DNA of 64,000 nt from Corallococcus sp. AS-1-6. GTDB taxonomy: Bacteria; Myxococcota; Myxococcia; Myxococcales; Myxococcaceae. Every line of letters starts with the position of its first letter. Position 1 is the stretch's first letter. Below are positions 35,799 to 43,900 of this stretch, in pieces. The notes under the pieces are model-generated. The model saw only the letters and a program-made list of their open reading frames with translations. It did not search any database and had not been told where the DNA came from. Both the position numbers and the translations under genes were made by a program. The DNA lies in assembly GCF_020037015.1 (NCBI RefSeq), contig NZ_JAIQDE010000011.1, positions 186,001 through 250,000 of the forward strand, read 5' to 3'.

Positions 35799-36065
35799 AT
35801 GCGGAAGTGGCTGATGCTGTGCGTGACGCTGTCGGTGGCCCCGGCCTTCGCCCAGGACGAGGGCGGCAAGGCGCAGGGTGAGGGTGGTGGCGCCAGGATG
35901 CAGAAGACGACCAGCGTCGACTTCGAGGACGACACCATCGAGGGTGACCTCACGAAGCCGGACGGCGAGTACGTCGAGGCGCGCAAGACCGTGAAGCACT
36001 CCAACCTCATCCGCATCCGCGAAGACTTCGAGGACAAGGTGATGCAGTCCGTGGGCGAGCTGTAA
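35799..36065 (+). CDS. gltF: Small secreted gliding protein GltF
   Basis: An 88-residue protein with a signal peptide (MRKWLMLCVTLSVAPAFA) and a small mature domain of about 70 residues, starting with a Gly-rich linker and then KTTSVDFEDDTIEGDLTKPDG and SNLIRIREDFEDKVMQ. It is too short for a catalytic fold and fits the small GltF of the M. xanthus cluster by position between gltE and gltG. ATG 35799 follows GGAGGCAGG. 142 bp of non-coding sequence separates it from gltE. Confidence 0.8.
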   Translation: MRKWLMLCVTLSVAPAFAQDEGGKAQGEGGGARMQKTTSVDFEDDTIEGDLTKPDGEYVEARKTVKHSNLIRIREDFEDKVMQSVGEL

Positions 36066-36150
36066 TCCCCCCACCACGGATTGAACCGGCGGCGGGAACC
36101 TTCCGCCGGCACCGTTGTCCAAGAGCGCCAAAGCCTACCGGGAGCCCTCC

Positions 36151-38130
36151 ATGGCCGTACCCCTGACACTCAAGGTCTTCAAGGGCGACACGCTGGTCGC
36201 CTCCAAGGACTACGAGCGCGACATCATCAAGATTGGTCGTCTCTCCTCCGCGCACCTGTGCCTGGAGGACGACAAGGTCAGCCGCATCCACTCCGTCATC
36301 GAGGTCGCCGCCGACGGCTCCATGTCCATCATCGACATGGGCAGCGTCGAGGGCACCTACGTCAACGGCAAGCGCGTCAACAAGGGGCAGGTCTCCTTCG
36401 GTGACGAGGTCCGCGTGGGTGGCACCACCATCCGCCTGGAGAACCCGGCCGCTGTCGCCGCGGTGAACCTGGCCGCCGCCGTCGCGCAGGCGGACGCGCC
36501 CACGGACAAGAACCCCACCGTCGCGCCGGTGGCCCCCGCCGCCGCCATCGCGCAGGCCGCGTCCGCGCCTGTCGCCGCGCCCGCCCCCGTGGCCGCGGCG
36601 CCCGCGCCCGCCGCGCCGGTGGCCCCCGCCGCCGCGCTGGACGCGTCCGTCGCGCCCACGCAGAAGAACGCCGTGGCGCCCGCGCGGGCCCCCAAGGCCC
36701 CCGTGGCGGACGACGACGCGCACGAGGAGCAGGACGCCGCGCCGCGCGTGCGCACCGTGCGCAAGACGAAGTCCAACGGCCCGCAGGGTGTGTCGCTGCG
36801 CCTGCTCTGGGGCGACCAGCGCGTGGGCGAGTTCTTCGTGCCCCCCGGCGCGAAGAAGGCCTTCACGGTGGGCAGCGCCAAGGGCGTGGACTTCGTGATG
36901 GGCGACGCCAAGCTGGGCGGCCCCACGTTCGAGGTGCTGCGCACGGACGGTCAGTCCTTCACCGTGCGCTTCGCGCGCAAGATGAAGGGCGAGCTCACCC
37001 GGAAGGGCGAGACGCTGGACCTGGAAGCGGTGATGGAGTCCGGCAAGGCCTCCCAGGACGGCGACGCCTACGGCCTCACGCTGGAAGCGGACGACTTCGT
37101 CTGGGTGGACCTGGGCGGCCTCACGCTGGAGGCGCAGTTCCAGCCGGTGCCCAAGCGCGTCGTCGTGCCCATGGGCGAGAACATCGACTACACGGCGCTC
37201 AACATCTTCCTGGTGATGTTCTTCATCGGCACCGCGTTCGTCATCCACTCCATGAACCAGACGGGGGAGGGGGACGAGTACGCGGATGAGCTCGCGGGCA
37301 ACGACGCGCGCATCGCGAAGCTGATCATCAAGCCTCCGGAGACCCAGAAGAACAAGTTCCTGGAGAAGCTGAACCAGCAGAAGGAGAAGAAGTCGGGCGA
37401 GATGGCCCAGAAGCAGCGCGGCGACGAAGGTCAGATGGGCAAGAAGGACGCGCCCAAGACCAACAACCGCACCGCGCCCAAGGGCGACCCGAACAAGAAG
37501 GACGAGGCGCGCGCGCTCACCGCGAAGATCTTCGGCGGCGGCAAGGGCGGCATCTCCACCATCTTCGGCAAGGCGGGCCTGGGCGGCGAGCTCAAGAGCG
37601 CCATGGGCAACATGTTCGGCGCCAAGGCGGGCGACGCGGGCGGCTTCGGCGGCATGGGGCTTCGCGGCAGCGGCGGCGGTGGCGGTGGCACCGGTGACAG
37701 CATCGGCATCGGCGGCATCGGCACCAAGGGCCGTGGCGGCGGCAGCGGCAGCTACGGCACCGGCGTGGGGACGCTCGGCGGCAAGCAGAGCGTGGACGTG
37801 GGCATCACCTCGTCGGATCCGGAGGTGATGGGCTCGCTGGACAAGGAGCTCATCCGCCAGGTCATCCAGCGCAACCGCGGGCAGATCCGCTACTGCTACG
37901 AGAGCCTTCTCAACCGCTTCCCCAAGCTGGGCGGCAAGGTCTCCGTGAAGTTCGTCATCAGCGCCAACGGCTCGGTGGCCACGTCCAACGTCGCGCAGTC
38001 CACGGCGGGCAACTCGGACCTGGAGACGTGCGTGGCCGGCCGCGTGCGCACCTGGAAGTTCCCGGAGCCCAAGGGTGGAGGCTCCGTGATCGTCACCTAC
38101 CCGTTCATCTTCAAGCAGGCCGGTGACTGA
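36151..38130 (+). CDS. gltG: Gliding motility FHA/TonB-like inner-membrane protein GltG (PglI)
   Basis: A 659-residue protein with an N-terminal cytoplasmic FHA domain (about 25-95; KIGRLSSAHLCLEDDKVSRIHS, SVEGTYVNGKRV), an Ala/Pro-rich linker, a second FHA-like segment (about 210-325), one membrane helix near 349-368 (LNIFLVMFFIGTAFVIH), a Lys/Gly-rich periplasmic stretch with a long glycine run (about 490-545), and a TonB-like C-terminal domain (about 565-659; IRYCYESLLNRFPKLGGKV, V-x-F-x-I-x-x-x-G, TWKFPEP). In M. xanthus GltG is a core inner-membrane part of the Agl-Glt motor, thought to couple motor energy to the outer membrane. ATG 36151 has GGGAG upstream. Confidence 0.93.
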   Translation: MAVPLTLKVFKGDTLVASKDYERDIIKIGRLSSAHLCLEDDKVSRIHSVIEVAADGSMSIIDMGSVEGTYVNGKRVNKGQVSFGDEVRVGGTTIRLENPAAVAAVNLAAAVAQADAPTDKNPTVAPVAPAAAIAQAASAPVAAPAPVAAAPAPAAPVAPAAALDASVAPTQKNAVAPARAPKAPVADDDAHEEQDAAPRVRTVRKTKSNGPQGVSLRLLWGDQRVGEFFVPPGAKKAFTVGSAKGVDFVMGDAKLGGPTFEVLRTDGQSFTVRFARKMKGELTRKGETLDLEAVMESGKASQDGDAYGLTLEADDFVWVDLGGLTLEAQFQPVPKRVVVPMGENIDYTALNIFLVMFFIGTAFVIHSMNQTGEGDEYADELAGNDARIAKLIIKPPETQKNKFLEKLNQQKEKKSGEMAQKQRGDEGQMGKKDAPKTNNRTAPKGDPNKKDEARALTAKIFGGGKGGISTIFGKAGLGGELKSAMGNMFGAKAGDAGGFGGMGLRGSGGGGGGTGDSIGIGGIGTKGRGGGSGSYGTGVGTLGGKQSVDVGITSSDPEVMGSLDKELIRQVIQRNRGQIRYCYESLLNRFPKLGGKVSVKFVISANGSVATSNVAQSTAGNSDLETCVAGRVRTWKFPEPKGGGSVIVTYPFIFKQAGD

Positions 38131-38157
38131 CGTAGAATCAACACATCCGTCGTTCGC

Positions 38158-38187
38158 GCGGGCGGCCCTGTTCCCAGGGCTGCCCGC
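38158..38187 (+). terminator. Terminator-like hairpin after gltG
   Basis: A 13-bp stem with one mismatch (GCGGGC...GCCCGC ends) around a TTCC loop, followed by TTCTTC. It could partially terminate transcription between gltG and gltH. Confidence 0.55.
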
Positions 38188-38200
38188 TTCTTCACTTCAA

Positions 38201-38220
38201 CCTCCCGCCCCCGCGGGAGG
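38201..38220 (+). other. Second hairpin in the gltG-gltH gap
   Basis: CCTCCCGC, CCCC, GCGGGAGG: a perfect 8-bp stem that buries a GGAGG about 25 bases before the gltH start. It may affect translation or mRNA stability. Confidence 0.4.
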
Positions 38221-38244
38221 CCTGCCCCCCACCAGGCTGCCTCC

Positions 38245-38883
38245 ATGCAGAAAGTCCTTGCTCCTCTTGCCCTGAGCGCCGCGCTCCTCCTTCCCGCGAT
38301 GGCGGGCGCCCAGGACACCCCCAGCGCCGGTTCCGCGATGCAGGACCGGCCCGCGGTGACCTTCAACGAGGTCGAGCGCGGTGTGTACTTCGGCGTGTAC
38401 GGCGGTCCCTCGTGGATCACCAACCCGCCCGCGGACTCCGGCCCGCGGCCCTTCTCCTCCGGCCAGATGGCCCAGGTGGAGCTGGGCGTGGACCTGGGCG
38501 AGCGCCTGTCCCTGGGCGTCTTCTTCATGGGCTCCGCCAACCGCGCGGGCGCGGAGTACGTCGGCTACTCGCAGGGCGCCGCGTCCGGTGACTTCACCAT
38601 GCTGGTGCCCGGCGCCGTGCTGCGCGCCCGCCTGGTGGGCTTCGCCGACAGCCAGGAGGTCAAGCGCACCTGGATCTACGCCCGCGCCGGCGCGGGCTAC
38701 GCGATGTTCTCTCCCAAGAAGCTCCTCCCCGAATCCGACATTCTTGTGTTTGCCGGGCCCGGAGTGGAGTACTACACGCGGCTGCGCCACTTCTCGGTGG
38801 GGCTGGAGGTCATGGGGAACTACCTCGCCTCCAAGGGCGCCTTCGGGTTCGCGGTGGCGCCCAACATTCGCTACGCGTTCTAG
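38245..38883 (+). CDS. gltH: Outer-membrane barrel protein GltH
   Basis: A 212-residue protein with a signal peptide (MQKVLAPLALSAALLLPAMAGAQ) and a mature part of alternating amphipathic strands (GVYFGVYGGPSWI, QVELGVDLGERLSLGVFFMGS, RTWIYARAGAGYAMF-type, FSVGLEVMGNYLA) ending in the aromatic RYAF that is typical of outer-membrane barrels. It matches GltH, one of the predicted outer-membrane proteins of the M. xanthus gliding machine, in position and length. Two hairpins lie between it and gltG. Confidence 0.88.
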   Translation: MQKVLAPLALSAALLLPAMAGAQDTPSAGSAMQDRPAVTFNEVERGVYFGVYGGPSWITNPPADSGPRPFSSGQMAQVELGVDLGERLSLGVFFMGSANRAGAEYVGYSQGAASGDFTMLVPGAVLRARLVGFADSQEVKRTWIYARAGAGYAMFSPKKLLPESDILVFAGPGVEYYTRLRHFSVGLEVMGNYLASKGAFGFAVAPNIRYAF

Positions 38884-38895
38884 CGGGAGATTCAC

Positions 38896-40797
38896 GTGGC
38901 TCAGGAGAATGGAAGCGGTGGATCGCGTCCGGGTGGACGCGGTCCGAACGGGGGCGCGCCGGGCCAGGGGCCCCGTCGTGACGGACCGGGAGGCTTCGGC
39001 GGTCGTGGCGGTCCTGGCGGTGGCCGGGGTGAAGGGCGCGGCCGGGGTGAAGGCCGTGGCCGTGATCGCGACGCCGGCCCGGTGGGGCCCGGCCAGCGGG
39101 TCATCGCCGAGCTGAGCGTCCTGGAGAAGGCGCTCTCGAAGAACGACTTCGCGGCGGAGAAGGGTCCGCTGGAGGCCATCGTCCGCTCGCTGCGGACCAT
39201 GAACCTCAAGTCGCTCGAGGACCTGGACCTCAACACGCGCGGCCGCCTCATCACCACGCTCCTGCGCGTGCAGCGTCAGTCCAAGCCGCCCCAGCCGGAG
39301 GCCGGTGCGGAAGCCGCGGCGCCGGAGGCGGGTGCGTCGACTGAAGCCGCGCCCGCGGAGGCTCCGGCCGCCGAGGGTGCAGCTCCCGCCGAGGGCGCTG
39401 CTCCGGCCGAGGGAGGCGCGCCCGCCGAGGCCGCCCCCGCGAAGCCGGCGGTGGACCCCGCGAAGGAGAAGTTCGACGGCTGGGTGGACGTGATGTCGCT
39501 GGTGGGCCGCGTCTGGCGCGCCGCGGGCGACGCGGACCGTTCCCAGGCGGCCTTCGCGCTGAGCGGCCGCGAGCCGACGCCGGAGCCCTCGGCCCCGGCC
39601 CGCGATGAGCGCGCCGAGCGTCCTCCGCGCGGCGACCGTCCGGAGCGCGGCGAGCGCCGGGACCGGGGTGAGCGCGGTGAGCGTCCTCCCCGTGGCGAGC
39701 GCCCGGAGCGCGGCGCGGCCGGTGAGCGGCGCGAGCGTCCTCCCCGGGGCGAGCGCCCCGAGCGTGGCGAGCGTCCTGCCCGCGGTGAGCGCCCCGAGCG
39801 CGCGCCGATGCCGGAGCTGACGGGCGACTGGAAGGAGCAGGCGACCCAACTGGAAGGCATGGGCCGCACGCGCGACGCGGCGCGCATGCACGAGCGCAAC
39901 AACAGCTTCGCGGAGGCCACCCGGCTGTTCGAGGCGGGCGGTGACCTGAAGAGCGCGCTGCGCACGGCGCTGTCCGGCCAGGACAACGACGCGGCCCGTC
40001 GCCTCGTGGGCACGCTGCCCGCGGAGCAGATCGGCCCCACGCTGGAGAAGGCCGGCGCGTACGAGCTGCTCATGGAGCACTACGTCGCCAAGGCCGACTT
40101 CGAGAACGTCGCCCGCCTCTACGAGCGCGCGCGGCAGTTCGACCAGGCGGCCCTCGCGTACGAGCGCGCGAACAAGCTGACCCTGGCGCGCAAGGCGTAC
40201 GAGCGCGCCCGGGACCTGGCCAGCGCCAACCGCATCCGGGGCCTGGAGGTGAAGGCCCTGGTGGAGCGCGGCGACCGTCTGGGCGCGGCGACCCTGCTGG
40301 TGGCCGTGGGCCAGCGGCGCGAGGCGGTGGAGGTGCTGAGCCCCCTGCCTCCTCCCAAGGCGTTCCACTTCATGCAGCGGCTCACCCTGGAGGACGAGGC
40401 CAAGGAGCTCGCGCAGCGCGAGCTGGCCCGCGCCGAACAGGAGCAGAAGCCCGCCGGCCGCGCCCGGTGGCTGGAGCTGCTGGGCGACATCACCGCCGCC
40501 GCGGAGACGTGGACGCAGGCGGGCCGCAAGGACAAGGCGCTGCCTCTCTACGAGAAGCTCGGTGGGGAGCACCTGCCCCGCGCCGCGCAGATCGCGGAGG
40601 AGCTGCAGCAGCGTGACAAGGCCATCGCCCTGTACACGCAGCTCAACGACAGCGCCGGTCTGGAGCGCGCGAAGGCCCTCCCCGAGGCCCCTGCGACGCC
40701 CCCCGCGGACAGCAAGGCGGACGCCGCTGACGACGCTGAATCCGCGGCGTCACCGGCGGAAAATGCTTCCTCGGCTGGCGAGCAAGAAAGCCAATAA
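38896..40797 (+). CDS. Disordered RGG/Pro-Arg-rich protein with helical-repeat C-terminus, in the gliding cluster
   Basis: A 633-residue soluble protein with no signal peptide. GTG 38896 has GCGGGAGA upstream and follows gltH by 12 bp. The N-terminal 60 residues are Gly/Arg-rich like an RGG box (GGRGGPGGGRGEGRGRGEG). Residues 130-190 are Ala/Pro/Glu repeats, and about 235-304 repeat PPRGERPERGER-like units. Residues 305-600 are TPR/HEAT-like helical repeats (AARMHERNNSFAEATRLFE, VARLYERARQFDQAALAYER). Its place between gltH and gltI suggests a gliding or regulatory role, but no function is established to my knowledge. RGG segments often bind RNA or drive phase separation, which is only inference here. 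Confidence 0.85.
   Translation: MAQENGSGGSRPGGRGPNGGAPGQGPRRDGPGGFGGRGGPGGGRGEGRGRGEGRGRDRDAGPVGPGQRVIAELSVLEKALSKNDFAAEKGPLEAIVRSLRTMNLKSLEDLDLNTRGRLITTLLRVQRQSKPPQPEAGAEAAAPEAGASTEAAPAEAPAAEGAAPAEGAAPAEGGAPAEAAPAKPAVDPAKEKFDGWVDVMSLVGRVWRAAGDADRSQAAFALSGREPTPEPSAPARDERAERPPRGDRPERGERRDRGERGERPPRGERPERGAAGERRERPPRGERPERGERPARGERPERAPMPELTGDWKEQATQLEGMGRTRDAARMHERNNSFAEATRLFEAGGDLKSALRTALSGQDNDAARRLVGTLPAEQIGPTLEKAGAYELLMEHYVAKADFENVARLYERARQFDQAALAYERANKLTLARKAYERARDLASANRIRGLEVKALVERGDRLGAATLLVAVGQRREAVEVLSPLPPPKAFHFMQRLTLEDEAKELAQRELARAEQEQKPAGRARWLELLGDITAAAETWTQAGRKDKALPLYEKLGGEHLPRAAQIAEELQQRDKAIALYTQLNDSAGLERAKALPEAPATPPADSKADAADDAESAASPAENASSAGEQESQ
39601..39807 (+). repeat. Tandem PPRGERPERGER-coding repeat
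   Basis: Within the 38,896 gene, short in-frame repeats encode variants of PPRGERPERGE and GERGERPPRG. The units are imperfect, so expansion or contraction by slippage is possible between strains. Confidence 0.8.
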
Positions 40798-40833
40798 TTC
40801 CCGCCGGTTGACGGGTTTTGCATGATTGCCCGG

Positions 40834-40871
40834 GGGCGCCCGCGGCCGGTACACTCCGGCCGCTGGCGCCC
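40834..40871 (+). other. Strong hairpin just upstream of gltI
   Basis: A 16-bp stem with one mismatch (left arm 40834-40849, right arm 40856-40871) around a TACACT loop, 32 bp before the gltI start. There is no T-tract, so it is not a clear terminator. The loop itself matches a -10 box (four of six), with TTGCCC 18 bp upstream at 40826-40831, so a gltI promoter may overlap it. Confidence 0.5.
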
Positions 40872-40903
40872 TCGTTTCATTCCCCCTTTGGCCAACGAGC
40901 ATC

Positions 40904-43900
40904 ATGGAACAGCCTTCCACCCCTGCGCGTCCCACGCTGCGTGTGACCGATGACCGCTCCTTCGTTGAAACCGAAGCGGCCCTGGAGAAGACGGGCCGGG
41001 TCGAGGAGCTGATCCGCCTGTACGAGGGGCGCTCGCGGGACGTTCCCACGGAGGAGGCGGCGCGCCTGCTGTGCCGCGCCGCGGAGCTGGCCCACGAGCG
41101 TCAGCGCAACGCGCCGCGCGCGGAGGACCTGCTCAAGCGCGCGCTGCTGGTCGCGAAGGACCCGATGCCCGCGCTGCGCGGTCTCAAGCGACTGCATGAG
41201 ATCCGCCAGGACTCCTCGTCGCTGGTGGACGTGCTGGAGCGGCTGGGCGCCGCGACGCAGGGCGAGGAGAGCGCGGGCCACTACCTGAAGGCCGCGGACC
41301 TCTACGAGCAGAAGCTCTTCCGGCGCGACCGCGCGGTGCTGTGCCTGCAGCGCGCGGCGCGGGTGAAGCCGGACCGCGCGACGTTCCGGCGCGTGCGCCA
41401 ACTGCTGCTGTCCGAGGAGCGCTTCCAGCCGGCGTTCGAGGCGCTGCAGCGCGAGCGCGCCGCGCTGGGCGACGCGGGCATGGCGGAGGAGTACGCCGCG
41501 CTCGCGGAGCGGCTGGTGGACGACCCCACCGAGCACACGCTGGCGCAGCAGGTGCTGGGCGTGGCGCGGGAGCTGGATCCGCAGAACGCGCGCGCGGACA
41601 AGGCCGCCCGCGCGATGCAGCGCTTCGAGCAGGTGTGGCGCGACAAGGTCCGCATGCTGCGCGGCATGTCGCTGGAGGAGCGCGACCGCAAGAGCGCCGC
41701 GCGCCTGTCGCTGCTCGTGGCGAAGCTGTTCGCCTGGTACGACCCGGGCTCCGCCGCCAAGGTGAAGGAGGCGTTGGACCGCTGCTTCCTCCTGTGGCCG
41801 GGCATGCCCGAGGCGCTCACGCTCATCGAGCGGATGGCGGGGCGCGCGGGGGACTACGGGCCGGCCATCACGCAGTTGGAGGCCATGGCGGGCGAGGCGC
41901 GCGACCGCACGGCGCAGGTGGACCTGTGGCTGCGCGTGGGCACGCTGAAGCTGGGGCGGATGAACGACGCGCCCGGAGCGCTCGCCGCCTTCGAGAAGGC
42001 CGTGGCGGCGGATGCGTCGCGCGCGGACGCGGCCAGCCTGGCGGCGGAGCTGATGCTCGGCCAGGAGCGCTACGCGGACGCGGTGGCCACGCTGGAGCGC
42101 TACCTGGGCACGGTGAAGGACCGCGCGCAGCAGGCCAGCCTGCGGCTGCGGCTGGCGGACCTGTGCATGCAGCAGTTGCAGGACGCGGACGCGGCGCGCG
42201 CGCACCTGGAGGCGGCGCTCAAGCTGGAGCCCACCAACGCGCTCGCGGCCTTCCAGTTGTCGCGCCTGCTGGCGGAGGACGAGAAGCTGGACGAGGTGCT
42301 GCCGCTCCTGGAGCTGGCCATGCTCGCCCCGCGTCCGCGCGCCGAGCGCGTGGCGTTCTGCGAAGCGCTGGCGCTGATGTTCGAGGAGCAGGAGAACGCG
42401 CGCGGCGCCTTCGAGGTGCTGGCGCGCGCGCTGGAGCTGGAGCCGGGGCGGCCGCTGCTGCTCGACACGGTGGTGGAGCACGCGGAGAAGGCCAACGCGC
42501 AGCCGGCGCTGGCGCACGCGCTCCTGCGCGCGGCGCAGGGGGCGACGCCTCCGGCCGTGGCGGTGGCGCTGTGGCGGCACCTGGCGCAACTGCTCCAGGG
42601 CCCGCTGGCGGACCCCGTGCGGGCGGAAGCGGCGTGGCGCGAGGTGCTCGCGCGCGCGCCGGGCGACACCGCGGCGAGCGAGGCGGTGAAGTCGCTGCAG
42701 GCGGCCGCGGCGCTGGCGGATGATCCGAAGACGCGGCTGGAGACGGACATCGCCCGGCGCGAGGCGGCCGGTGCCTCGCCCGTGGAGCTGGAGCCGCTCG
42801 TGCGTCAGTGGGTGCAACTGGCGCCCGAGGACTCGCAGGCGGTGCAGCGGCTCCAGGCGCTGTGCGTGGCGCTGTCGAAGTTCGAGGAGGCGGCGACGCT
42901 GGCGGGGAAGCTGGCGACGCTCTCCGAGACGCAGCTCGAGCGCAACGAGTGGACCGCGCGGCAGGCGAAGCTGTACGCGGAGCGGCTGAACCGCCAGGAG
43001 GACGCGGCGGACCTGTTCCTCGCGCTGCTGGCGGAGAACGTGTCCACGGGCGTGGTGGTGGGCGGCCTGGAGCGGCTGGCGGCCGGAGGCGTGCGCACGG
43101 CCGCGCTGACCGAGGCCCTGGCGAACCACTACGGCCGCACGGGTGACCACCAGCGGCAGGTGGCGGCGCTCCAGCAGCAACTGGACTCCACGACGGACGC
43201 GCCCACGCGCAAGCGGCTCCTGACGGTGCTGGCCAGCATCCACGAGAAGCAGCTCGCGGACAGCCGCGCGGCGTTCGACACGCGGCTGCGCATGGTGCGC
43301 GAGGAGCCGAAGGACGAGTCGGGACGCGCGGAGACGGCGCGCCTGGCGCGAGACCTGTCCGCGCACGCGGAGCTGGGCCGCGTGCTGCGCACGCTCGCCA
43401 CGGAGTCCGAGGATCCCCTCCTCGCCGTGCAGTTGCTCTCCGAGGCGTCGGTGCTGGCGGAAGAGGGCGGGATGGCGGCGGAGGCCATCACGGCGCTGGA
43501 GGCCGCGCTGTCGCGCTCGCCCGAGTCGCCGCAGGTGCTCCAGCGGCTGGTGCGGCTGTACGGGCGCGCGGGCCGCTCCGCGGACGCGGAGACGCTGCTG
43601 CGCAAGCGCATCCACGCCACGCGCGGGCCGGAGCGGTTGGACCTGCTCCTGCGGCTCGTGGACCTGAACGTGGAGCTGGGCCGTCCGCAGCAGGCCGCCG
43701 AAGCGCTCCAGTCCGCCATCACGCATGGTGGCGAGGAGGGCCGGCACCTGCCGCGCCTCGCGGAGCTCTACGAGAAGGCCGGCATGCAGCGCGAGCTGGG
43801 GGACACCCTGGCGCGGATGATCGGCCTGGCGGAGACGGCCGGTGACGCGGACCACGTGTCGCGGCTGAAGCTGCGCCGCGCGCAGTTGCTGCAGGGCTCG

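Noticed and set aside
37660-37800. Glycine-coding run in gltG considered as a simple repeat or assembly error
   Set aside because: It keeps frame and matches the Gly-rich periplasmic linker expected before the TonB-like domain.
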